In this document: positions 28,974 through 37,545 of the stretch, one piece after another
Numbering within the stretch: the stretch's first letter is position 1
Layout of the letters: each line of letters opens with the position of its first letter
Source: Ignavibacteriales bacterium
GTDB taxonomy: Bacteria > Bacteroidota > Ignavibacteria > Ignavibacteriales > Melioribacteraceae
Direction: 5' to 3'
Length of the DNA: 64,000 nucleotides
NCBI GenBank assembly: GCA_020061355.1
Contig: JAGUYK010000039.1
Location: forward strand, 38,490-102,489
Notes under the pieces: generated by a model
What the model was told of the DNA's origin: nothing
Databases searched by the model: none
Seen by the model: only the letters and a program-made list of their open reading frames with translations
Translations under genes and position numbers: made by a program

Positions 28974-30122
28974 ATGGGCAAAGGGATTAATCCAGTTGAT
29001 CCGACTCCCTTGTATGAACAGGTTGAATCAGACATAAAAGATAAAATTCAGAAAGGGGAATTAGTACCCGGTCAACAGATAGCATCGCAGAACGATCTCG
29101 CAAGAGAATACGAAGTAAGTCTTATTACAATTAAAAAAGCTTTGTATAATCTTGTTAATGAAGGTGTCTTGTACACACGGGTTGGTAAAGGGACTTATAT
29201 TGCCGAACCATCTCATAAAAAGATTGATCTCTCTGCCCATAAAACTATTGGACTTGTTTTAAGAGATATTAAACATCCTTACTTTTCCTTTGTTGTTCAT
29301 CATATAGAAGAAAGAGCGAACGAATTAGGATTTAACCTGCTACTCTCGAGTTCATCTAATAATATGGAAAAGGAAGAAGCTCAGATTAATCGCTTTAGAA
29401 ATATTGGAGTAGATGGAATTATCATAGCTTCATTATCTCTTCAATATCGAGCTACAGATTACATCAAAAAATTACACGAAGAAAATTTTCCATACATAAT
29501 GGTTTCGTACATGCACGATCCGGAATACTGGTATGTAGGTTCGGATCATGAATACGGTGGTTTTCTTGCAACCGAGCATTTCATAAAACTTGGTTATAAG
29601 AGAATCGGCTTTCTGCATGTTGGAAGGGGCAATCTTCTTTGTGAAATAAGAAAGAACGGTTATTACCGGGCATTATCGGAATATAATATTCCATACGATT
29701 CAAAACTTATCTATTACACCGGTGAGGAAAATTTTGAATTTATTAATGACCGGTTTCTTCAAGGATATCATTTCGGCAAGAGTTTCAAACAACTCGATCC
29801 TAAGCCCGATGCACTTTTTATCCATAGCGATCTGATGGCCGTAGGTTTTGAGAATGCAATGCTGGAAGAGGGATTTGAAATTCCGGAAGACATTGCAATT
29901 ATAGGATTCGACGGAATAGAGGCCGCTGCCCTCGCCTCAGTACCGTTAACTACAATTGTTCAACCGGTTCAAAAAATTGGAACTCTTGCCGTTGATATCA
30001 TTCACAAGAGAATTGAAGGAAGCGATATTGGTAACCGTACCATCCTTAAGCCTGCATTGATAATAAGAGAATCGTGCGGAGCTAAGAAAAAATATTCCAG
30101 CAGGGAATTACAGGTAGGCTAA
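28974..30122 (+). CDS. GntR-HTH regulator with LacI-type sugar-binding domain
   Basis: A transcription factor of 382 residues with two parts. Residues 1-75 are a GntR winged helix (PTPLYEQVESDIKDKIQKGE, DLAREYEVSLITIKKALYNL, GKGTYIAEPS). The rest is a periplasmic-binding-protein-like LacI domain (KTIGLVLRDIKHPYFSFVVH, VDGIIIASLS, IGFDGIEAA, TTIVQPVQKIG). This is the AraR-type design, in which a sugar ligand releases the repressor. It is encoded third in the locus, 14 bp after the beta-helix gene, so it is probably autoregulated through the palindrome at 24424-24433. The ligand is likely a uronic-acid or hexosamine breakdown product. Confidence 0.88.
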   Translation: MGKGINPVDPTPLYEQVESDIKDKIQKGELVPGQQIASQNDLAREYEVSLITIKKALYNLVNEGVLYTRVGKGTYIAEPSHKKIDLSAHKTIGLVLRDIKHPYFSFVVHHIEERANELGFNLLLSSSSNNMEKEEAQINRFRNIGVDGIIIASLSLQYRATDYIKKLHEENFPYIMVSYMHDPEYWYVGSDHEYGGFLATEHFIKLGYKRIGFLHVGRGNLLCEIRKNGYYRALSEYNIPYDSKLIYYTGEENFEFINDRFLQGYHFGKSFKQLDPKPDALFIHSDLMAVGFENAMLEEGFEIPEDIAIIGFDGIEAAALASVPLTTIVQPVQKIGTLAVDIIHKRIEGSDIGNRTILKPALIIRESCGAKKKYSSRELQVG

Positions 30123-30154
30123 AATTAATTAATTGTAAAACTGAGAGAATTGAA

Positions 30155-31945
30155 ATGCTATATCCTCTTGTAAATAATTTTAGAAACGTTCTTGATTTAT
30201 CGGGAATCTGGGAATTTAAAACCGATCCGAAAAAAATCGGGGAAAGGGAAAAATGGTTTAAAGGATTTAATACAGGAACTACAATTGCGGTTCCGGGAAG
30301 TTGGAACGAGCAGCTCGAAGAACTCGGATTACTCCACTATGTTGGTTCAGCATGGTATTCAAAAAAAGTTTTTATCCCTTCTGAATATGAATCTAAAAGA
30401 ATTATCCTGCGAATAGGTTCAATTGATTACAATTCCAAATTCTGGATTAATGGAAAATTTGCCGGTGAAAACAAAGTCGGTTTTCTCCCTATTGAGTTGG
30501 AGATAAATGATTTTGTTGTCCCCGGTAAGGAAGCTATAATCGTAATAATGGTTAATAACGAATTGAGTGATGAAACATTGCCCCAGGGTATAACTTCAAA
30601 ACGATTTAGAGATGAAAAAAGATTGCGTGATGAGACCAATCCCCCAACAAGATATGATTTCTCTCCCTATGGAGGTATTCACCGGACAATACAATTAGTT
30701 ACCACACCTCACTGTTATATTAAACAGATAAAGATCGATACAAAAATATTGAATAATAGAAATGGGCTCGTTAATGCTGAAATTATAATCAACAGTAAAA
30801 AATCCTTAGTTATTTCAGCACAGATTATTAGCGGTAAAAAAGTTCTTTCGCAAAAGACCTCTCTGAATAGCGGTAAAGCTAAAGTAAAATTTGAAATAAG
30901 TAATTGCAAATTCTGGTCGATCGATAATCCTTTCTTATACGATTTAAAGATCGAGCTGCTTGATGAAAAAAATATTATTGATGAATACAAAACACCTTTT
31001 GGCGTCCGCGAAGTAGTCATTTCAGGTAACAAGCTTTTATTGAATGGTAAAGAAATTTATTTAAAAGGTTTCGGAAAACATGAAGACTTTTCTGTTATCG
31101 GTAAAGGTCTTTTCCTTCCGTTAATGGTAAAAGATTTTGAATTGATGAAGTGGATAAATGCTAATTCATTTAGAACTTCTCATTATCCATACTCGGAAGA
31201 AATGATGTTCTATGCAGATCGTAAAGGTTTCCTTGTTATTGACGAAGTACCTGCGGTTAGTCTCGATTTCCGGTATGTAAACGGTAATACTTTGAAAACT
31301 CATAAAGAACATATAACAAGACTGATTGATAGAGATTATAACCATCCCTCTGTAATTATGTGGGCGGTAGGTAACGAACCGAATTTAGTTGGTGATAAGA
31401 ATTATTATAACGGTTCTGCGAAAAAATATTGGAAGGAAATTTTCGGCTTCACAAAAAAAATAGATAGCAGCCGACCTATTACTGTACCGAATTGTACCCG
31501 TGCCGGTGTAAATGACCCGGTATTTGAATTCTCGGACGTGCTTTCTCTTAACAGGTACTATGGCTGGTACGAATATCCAGGTAACCTTGATGAAGCCACA
31601 AGTATTCTAAGTAAGGAAATGGACACTATATTTAATAAGTATAAAAAACCGATCCTTTTTACCGAGTTCGGAGTTGATACTATGCCGGGATTACATTCAA
31701 TATCAACTCAAATGTTTACAGAGGAATATCAGCAGCAGTTTCTGGAAGCATATATAAATCTTATTCGTTCAAAAAAATATACGATAGGTGAGCACGTTTG
31801 GAATTTTGCGGATTTTAGAACACCGCAACATTTTAGAAGAGTTGTATTAAATCTGAAGGGAGTTTTCAACCGGAACCGTGAACCCAAATCTGCCGCATTT
31901 CTTCTTAAAAGAATCTGGCAGAATCCATCAAAAAATAAATTATAA
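30155..31945 (+). CDS. uidA: Beta-glucuronidase (GH2, UidA-type)
   Basis: A GH2 enzyme of 596 residues, nearly the length of E. coli UidA (603). It has the N-terminal jelly-roll (LDLSGIWEFKTD), Ig-like middle and TIM barrel. The acid/base is E408 in WAVGNEPN and the nucleophile is E504 in FTEFGVDTMPGLHS. The NxK motif that distinguishes beta-glucuronidases from galactosidases by contacting the substrate carboxylate is present as N566-L-K568, preceded by R562 and followed by REPKSAAF. No signal peptide is visible, so it should act in the cytoplasm on imported uronides, releasing glucuronate. It sits between the regulator and a symporter. Confidence 0.92.
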   Translation: MLYPLVNNFRNVLDLSGIWEFKTDPKKIGEREKWFKGFNTGTTIAVPGSWNEQLEELGLLHYVGSAWYSKKVFIPSEYESKRIILRIGSIDYNSKFWINGKFAGENKVGFLPIELEINDFVVPGKEAIIVIMVNNELSDETLPQGITSKRFRDEKRLRDETNPPTRYDFSPYGGIHRTIQLVTTPHCYIKQIKIDTKILNNRNGLVNAEIIINSKKSLVISAQIISGKKVLSQKTSLNSGKAKVKFEISNCKFWSIDNPFLYDLKIELLDEKNIIDEYKTPFGVREVVISGNKLLLNGKEIYLKGFGKHEDFSVIGKGLFLPLMVKDFELMKWINANSFRTSHYPYSEEMMFYADRKGFLVIDEVPAVSLDFRYVNGNTLKTHKEHITRLIDRDYNHPSVIMWAVGNEPNLVGDKNYYNGSAKKYWKEIFGFTKKIDSSRPITVPNCTRAGVNDPVFEFSDVLSLNRYYGWYEYPGNLDEATSILSKEMDTIFNKYKKPILFTEFGVDTMPGLHSISTQMFTEEYQQQFLEAYINLIRSKKYTIGEHVWNFADFRTPQHFRRVVLNLKGVFNRNREPKSAAFLLKRIWQNPSKNKL

Positions 31946-31948
31946 CCA

Positions 31949-33649
31949 ATGTTCGGAATCTCTGTAATAGATCTCCTTGTGATTGCCTTCTATGTCTTCA
32001 TCGTAATCTGGCTTGGATGGAGAGCAAAGAAAAAAGTATCATCTTCGGGCGATTACTTTATGGGCGGCAGGCGCGGAAGTAAAATTATGCAGGTTGCCAA
32101 TGCTCTTGGTGCCGGCACGCATACAGCCCAAGCCATAGCCGTTTCGGGTGCAACTTATCAAATCGGTTTAGCAGGAATCTGGTACCAATGGCTCTACCTC
32201 TTTTCAACTCCTATTTATTGGCTGTTAGCTCCTATATATAGACGTTTGAGATATATAACGATAGGTGATTTTTTTCAGGAAAGATATGGAATAAAATTAG
32301 CTTCTGCTTATTCTGTAATGGGATTATTATATTTTATTGGTGAAGTCGGACTCATTCTTAAAGCCACAAGTGTCTCTCTTGAAGCAATTTCGGGTGGTGC
32401 TCTCTCAGCCGAAGTTATTGTTATTTTATTAACAGTTTTTTTCCTTTCATATAGTGTACTCGGTGGACTTGCCTCTGCTCTAATAATAAATCTTTTACAA
32501 GGCGTATTAATTGTAATGCTCTCTTTCCTAATAATTCCTTTTGCACTTCATGCCGGTGGAGGAATTTCAGCAATGAAAGCAAAGCTACCGGAGTATATGT
32601 TCAGTTTCGTTGCTCCGGAAGAAGTAACCCTCTTTTTTATTATAATGCTTATTGTAAACGGACTGATCGGAGTTTCTGTACTTCCGCATCACATGGCAAT
32701 AAACGGTTCCGGTAAATCGGAAATGAATTGCCGAACCGGATGGACCTATGGAAATTTTACAAAGCGGTTCGCTACACTCGGCTGGGCTTTTGTAGGTGTG
32801 TTTGCAGCAGCTCTCTTTCCGGGTTTATCCGGCGATAAAAGAGAATTTGCTTTTGGAATGGCAATAACTAATTTGCTTCCGGTCGGTCTGGTTGGTGTTA
32901 TGATCTCTGCTATGATAGCAACTGTATTAGCAGCATGTCATAATTATATGGTTGGCGGGTCGGCACTTTTTACAAGAAATTTTTATAAACGATTTACGCA
33001 TCACGATTCAACAGAAAAAGAAAAACTTCGCGTTGCAAGGATTTCTTCCTTAGTTGTTGTTGTTGGAGGAGTTACGGTTGCCTTAATAATTCCCACCGTA
33101 GTTGATGGACTAAAATATATCTGGCAGATAACAGCATTTTTTGGAATTGCATTCTGGGTCGGTGTTATGTGGAAAGGAGCTAACCGTTATGGCGTTTGGG
33201 CAAGCTTAATCACAACAATTGCGGCTTCATTATATGTTGGTAAATATACACCATGGAGTTTAGGATTGCCTTTTGAATATCAAATTGCTGTTTATCTTCC
33301 CGCCGGATTTCTATCATTAATTATTGTTAGTCTCTTTACAAAGCGTGAACCTGAAAGTCAGCTTAATAAATTCTTTACTCTACTTCATACTCCGGTTGGT
33401 GAGGAACATAAGCTGAAAGAAAAAGGGGTTGATATGATGCTGGAAGGAGAAAGTGTAGTTAAGCAATCAACAGCTGATGGGAAATCCCTGGAAGAGAACG
33501 GACATAGTCTATTATTGGTCGACCTTCTTTCTTTAAAATCGAAATTCAGTTTCAAACGATATAAAATAGATATAATCGGATTTGTATTAGCAGTATTGTT
33601 TGTAATAGCAATCCTGTTTTTCGGTATTTTTGTTTCGAATCTCGGTTAA
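31949..33649 (+). CDS. Sodium:solute symporter (SSS family)
   Basis: An inner-membrane transporter of 566 residues with about 13 hydrophobic segments. It has the early family motif YFMGGRRGSKIMQVANALGAGTHTAQ and a later TVLAACHNYMVGGSALFTRNFY in the sodium-site region. It starts 3 bp after the beta-glucuronidase stop, so the two are translated together. A C-terminal cytoplasmic segment (about 470-525) and a last helix complete it. Likely cargo is the disaccharide or uronide cleaved by the neighbouring enzyme; this is inferred from position. Confidence 0.88.
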   Translation: MFGISVIDLLVIAFYVFIVIWLGWRAKKKVSSSGDYFMGGRRGSKIMQVANALGAGTHTAQAIAVSGATYQIGLAGIWYQWLYLFSTPIYWLLAPIYRRLRYITIGDFFQERYGIKLASAYSVMGLLYFIGEVGLILKATSVSLEAISGGALSAEVIVILLTVFFLSYSVLGGLASALIINLLQGVLIVMLSFLIIPFALHAGGGISAMKAKLPEYMFSFVAPEEVTLFFIIMLIVNGLIGVSVLPHHMAINGSGKSEMNCRTGWTYGNFTKRFATLGWAFVGVFAAALFPGLSGDKREFAFGMAITNLLPVGLVGVMISAMIATVLAACHNYMVGGSALFTRNFYKRFTHHDSTEKEKLRVARISSLVVVVGGVTVALIIPTVVDGLKYIWQITAFFGIAFWVGVMWKGANRYGVWASLITTIAASLYVGKYTPWSLGLPFEYQIAVYLPAGFLSLIIVSLFTKREPESQLNKFFTLLHTPVGEEHKLKEKGVDMMLEGESVVKQSTADGKSLEENGHSLLLVDLLSLKSKFSFKRYKIDIIGFVLAVLFVIAILFFGIFVSNLG

Positions 33650-33675
33650 AAAAAATAAATAAAATAATATGAGTC

Positions 33676-33721
33676 ATTCTACAATTCCTAGGTTTGTGAT
33701 AAGACTGATAAATTGTAGAAT
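33676..33721. other. Intercistronic hairpin
   Basis: ATTCTACAATT (33676-33686) is perfectly complementary to AATTGTAGAAT (33711-33721) around a 24-base loop, in the roughly 100-bp gap between the symporter and the toroid gene. It could attenuate or stabilise part of the long transcript. Confidence 0.5.
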
Positions 33722-33750
33722 TAAAATATCTTCGTTTTTAATAAGCGCTA

Positions 33751-35640
33751 ATGAAGAAAATACTTACTATAATATCCGCAATAAGATTTCATGCATTAAT
33801 GATTTTTATAATGCTTGTTACTTATTCATCCGCAAGCGGAAATGTTTCTCTTAAAGAACGCTTCAAAGCTAATCTGTTAATTCTTGCAGATGATCTAATA
33901 AGGATTCAAAACTCGGACACAAAAAGCAATAAATATGGTGCTTTTTATTGTGAATCATGTGAAGACTACCATACAAGAGCCTCCGAAGCAGTTTTACCAT
34001 TGGCTGTCGCCTTCCGTGAGAACGGAGATAAAAAATATCTGAAATCTGCAATCTCAACCGGAGAGTGGTTAATTAACCAGCAGAAAGAGGACGGCTCCTG
34101 GTTTGAAACTCCTTCCGAATGGACTGGTACAACAACAGATCAGTTGTTAATGATGTCTGCAGCTTTACCAATATTAAAGAATAGTTTGACAGCCGATCAG
34201 TTTCAGAAATGGAAATTATCTATTAAAAAAGCTGCAGATTGGCTGGTTATAAATATGAACCACGAATTCGCAAGTATAAATTATTGTGCAACGTCTACGG
34301 CAACTTTAGCGGTTGTCTATCAATTAATACCTGATCCAGTTTATTTAAAAAAAGCTGATGAATTAGCTTTTCTTGTTTTGTCTAAACATGATGGAGAATT
34401 TTTTCTTACCGGTGAGGGGAATAGAATCCGGGGGACTAAGTATGGTATCGATCTTGGGTATAACATGGACATGTCAATGTGGGGCCTTGCTCTTTATGCC
34501 AAATTGACAAATAATAAAATAGCGGAAGATTTTGTAAGGGAATCCTTGAGACGTATGATCTACTTTATTTATCCTGATGGTTCCACAGACGGTTCATGGG
34601 GAGTTAGATCAAGTAAGTGGACGACCTATGGAAGTTTCACCGCTGACGGTTCACAAATTTTGTTTTCACTCTTTGCAGAGGAAGATCCTATTTACCGAAC
34701 TGCAGCTTTAGCAAATATGGATTACTTCATGACGATGCGTGAAGAAGGATTGCTGACATTAGGTCCTCACTATTATAATATGTTTAATGTGCCGCCATGT
34801 ATCTATCCGACTTTCTGCCGTGCAAAAAATCTTGCAATGGCTATTCTATTCGGAGATCAGGGAAGTGGGGTTACTCCGGAAATTCCCACCCAGAAAACCG
34901 GTTGGGCAAAATATTTCAAAACGATTGATGTTTCTCTTGTTCGCACAAAAAATTTTATGACTACTATTACAGCTTATCGTTATAAAGATATCAGGAGAGG
35001 CGCGGATTTTAAATACATGCATCGACCGTCAGGTGGTTCAATTACAAATCTCTGGGTTGAAGGTTACGGCTATTTGCAAGCCTCCAGTCAAACCGAGTAC
35101 TATAAATGGGAAGACCAATACCCTTCAGTTGAAAATACACTAACGCTTACTCCGCGTATCGAATTCACTGACTCCAATGCGTATTACACAAATCTTTACG
35201 AATTTGATTCTCACATGGATTTAAGTGAAGAGAATGGTGAGTACATTGTTTCAACTTTTGGAGATTTGAAAGACAGGAACAGGTGGGAGGGCGGTGTCGC
35301 ATATACATTGACTCATAAGATTTCCAATCAGTACATCGAAAAAAATATCAAGCTTCGTTTTCATGGACAATCACCAGTTGTTAAAGTTGTTGAACCGATT
35401 ATTCAAAATCCGTCAACACTATTTAAGAAAATAGATGAACATACAGTTGAAATTCTTGGGGGTAAAAAAGAATTTGTTTTTGAATTGCAAACCGGAGATT
35501 GTGAAATTGAGTTGGGAACAGATAGTGAAAAATATAGTCAGCCGCTTCCTTCTCTTAAAGGATATCCGATTATTATAAAAGTAAAGCCCGATGGCAAAAA
35601 TTTTATCAAAGAAATTAGTTATCGAATAAGCATAAAATAA
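33751..35640 (+). CDS. Secreted (alpha/alpha)-toroid protein, possible polysaccharide lyase
   Basis: A protein of 629 residues with an N-terminal hydrophobic export signal. The first about 370 residues have the repeated helix pairs of an (alpha/alpha) toroid (EWLINQQKEDGSWFET, ADWLVINMN, ANMDYFMTMREEG), with Tyr and His residues (YCESCEDYHTR, LGPHYYNMFNVPP) of the kind lyases use. The rest is beta-rich (WEGGVAYTLTHKISNQYIEK), as in the toroid-plus-sandwich polysaccharide lyases. I cannot place it in a known PL family. The locus contains an unsaturated uronyl hydrolase, which needs a lyase to make its substrate, and this is one of the best candidates. Confidence 0.55.
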   Translation: MKKILTIISAIRFHALMIFIMLVTYSSASGNVSLKERFKANLLILADDLIRIQNSDTKSNKYGAFYCESCEDYHTRASEAVLPLAVAFRENGDKKYLKSAISTGEWLINQQKEDGSWFETPSEWTGTTTDQLLMMSAALPILKNSLTADQFQKWKLSIKKAADWLVINMNHEFASINYCATSTATLAVVYQLIPDPVYLKKADELAFLVLSKHDGEFFLTGEGNRIRGTKYGIDLGYNMDMSMWGLALYAKLTNNKIAEDFVRESLRRMIYFIYPDGSTDGSWGVRSSKWTTYGSFTADGSQILFSLFAEEDPIYRTAALANMDYFMTMREEGLLTLGPHYYNMFNVPPCIYPTFCRAKNLAMAILFGDQGSGVTPEIPTQKTGWAKYFKTIDVSLVRTKNFMTTITAYRYKDIRRGADFKYMHRPSGGSITNLWVEGYGYLQASSQTEYYKWEDQYPSVENTLTLTPRIEFTDSNAYYTNLYEFDSHMDLSEENGEYIVSTFGDLKDRNRWEGGVAYTLTHKISNQYIEKNIKLRFHGQSPVVKVVEPIIQNPSTLFKKIDEHTVEILGGKKEFVFELQTGDCEIELGTDSEKYSQPLPSLKGYPIIIKVKPDGKNFIKEISYRISIK

Positions 35641-35645
35641 ATTTG

Positions 35646-37538
35646 ATGAGAAATAAAAAAGCTTACATACTACTTTTAATCTTTGTTCTCCCACTAATTG
35701 CGGCAGCACAAAATGATCCTGCACGACCGGCACCGATTGATGAAAGATTAAGATCGGATTCGATTCGATTTGTTTGGGTGGAAAATAAAACGGCTGATAT
35801 TTATCCTACACCTCAAGCCGTTAAGTATTCTAATAATTATTTCGAACTATTTGATTCCGGGGAAAAACCCAAAGCTGCTATCATTTATTCGAACAAATCA
35901 GAAGAGCGAGCCGCAAAAGTTTTTAACCGGCAATTGCAGATTTTTAACCTGGGGTATGTCACGGTACTTAAGAAAGGTTCAAAGTTACCCGAAGGAGTAG
36001 AGATCAAAATAGTGTTGAATTCCAATCTCGCAGAATTGAAAGATAAAGGGGATCAAGCTTATACAATAAGATGGAAAAAAGAAAATGATGTAATAGTCTA
36101 CGTCGCCGGTACAGATTTGAAAGGCCTCATCTATGGCATTACTTCATTGGCACAACTTGTTGTGAGAAGAAATAATAAAGTTGTATTAAGAGAAGCCGAT
36201 GTTACAGACTACCCTAAATTTACTAGGAGAATGTTCAACAGCAAGCCTTTCCCGAATCATATTCAAAATGATCTTGATTGGATGATTCGTTACAAAATTG
36301 AAACAATATCTTTTCATAATAAGGATTATTCATGGGATAATATCGATGATGAACTTTCGGAAAATATGATCGAATATTCGAAGTGGTCTAAGGAATTTGG
36401 AGGAGTTGAAGGACTCCTTTTACTAAATCTTTATAAGGGCAAACCAATTGAAATTTCGAACGTTGGAGACATTAATAAAATAAAGAAAATTATTAGTACC
36501 GCATACCAAAAAGGTATCGGAAGAGTAATGATTTTAGCTGATGATACTCCGCCATTTAAATTTGGTGAAGGATACGTACTTCCCTCTGAAAACGACCGCA
36601 AGAAATTTTCAACAATGGCAGAAGCACACTCTTATTTGATGAATGAAATTGTCAACTGGAGTAAAAAAACTAAGTATAAGATTGAGTTTTATTATTGTCC
36701 ATCTTTTTATACTTATGAAGAGATGCATTATGGAGACATGAAGTTATACCTGAATACTCCATGGGAAAATGATGCCTATATTCCTTTGAAAAGAGATTTG
36801 AGAATTATCGGTAAAAAAATGCACAAGGATGTTTTTATAATGTGGACAGGTCCTTTTGTTTGTACAAGGACAATAACCGATAACGATTTAATTGACTGGA
36901 CGAATAATCTTCAGAGTAGAGTTCCATTTCTGTTCGATAATTCAATTTTTTCTCAGCTTGAATTTACCGCAAGAACGATGTTCACTCCGTATCAAAATGA
37001 TTTTCCTGAAAATTTTGAACTAAAAACCGGCGGCAACGGAATTTTTATAAATGGAGACGGAACAGGAGAGACAAGTAGAGTTTCGACAATGACCGCCAAT
37101 GCTTACATGTGGGAAGGTGATAGTTACAAACCAAATATTTCCTTAATTGAAGCGATGAAAAAACTCTATGGTGAAAATGCAATTAGTACTCTTATGAAAT
37201 ATAAAGAAACCGAACTTGAACTCAACAAAAAGATTAAAGAGCGTGAAATCTGGTTTGCGGCTGATGAATTATGGAAATCAATCCGAAATACAAGGTTTAT
37301 TACAGAGAAAAATCCATTCCATTACCATTTAAATTACGGAAGGTTCAAAGCTCTTAGGTTGCAATTAAAGTATTCTGTACCTGAACCGGAGCCAATCGAG
37401 TCATTTATTAGTAATTGTATTAATCTTGATAAGCGAAGATGGGATTTATTAAAAGAGATTGAAAAGTTATCATTCATACGGTTAAGCTATGCATTGCAAA
37501 TGGAAATGGTTCAACTTCCCGATTTTAATAAAAAATAG
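35646..37538 (+). CDS. GH84-like beta-N-acetylglucosaminidase, copy A
   Basis: A secreted enzyme of 630 residues starting at the ATG at 35646, with a signal peptide ending near IAAAQND. A GH84/GH20-type N-terminal alpha/beta domain (DIYPTPQAVKYSNN, GLIYGITSLAQLV) precedes the TIM barrel. The barrel carries the adjacent catalytic aspartates D299-D300 in ILADDTPPFKFGEGY, then FYYCPSFYTYEEMHYGD and IMWTGPFVCTRTIT, which match the GH84 core used for substrate-assisted cleavage of GlcNAc. GH84 enzymes include bacterial hyaluronidases and O-GlcNAcases. It is followed 7 bp later by a paralogue. Confidence 0.8.
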   Translation: MRNKKAYILLLIFVLPLIAAAQNDPARPAPIDERLRSDSIRFVWVENKTADIYPTPQAVKYSNNYFELFDSGEKPKAAIIYSNKSEERAAKVFNRQLQIFNLGYVTVLKKGSKLPEGVEIKIVLNSNLAELKDKGDQAYTIRWKKENDVIVYVAGTDLKGLIYGITSLAQLVVRRNNKVVLREADVTDYPKFTRRMFNSKPFPNHIQNDLDWMIRYKIETISFHNKDYSWDNIDDELSENMIEYSKWSKEFGGVEGLLLLNLYKGKPIEISNVGDINKIKKIISTAYQKGIGRVMILADDTPPFKFGEGYVLPSENDRKKFSTMAEAHSYLMNEIVNWSKKTKYKIEFYYCPSFYTYEEMHYGDMKLYLNTPWENDAYIPLKRDLRIIGKKMHKDVFIMWTGPFVCTRTITDNDLIDWTNNLQSRVPFLFDNSIFSQLEFTARTMFTPYQNDFPENFELKTGGNGIFINGDGTGETSRVSTMTANAYMWEGDSYKPNISLIEAMKKLYGENAISTLMKYKETELELNKKIKEREIWFAADELWKSIRNTRFITEKNPFHYHLNYGRFKALRLQLKYSVPEPEPIESFISNCINLDKRRWDLLKEIEKLSFIRLSYALQMEMVQLPDFNKK

Positions 37539-37545
37539 GTATGCT

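Noticed and set aside
33669-33854. Small + strand frame in the gap before the toroid gene
   Set aside because: It runs through the hairpin at 33676-33721 and into the next gene in another frame, without a ribosome-binding site.
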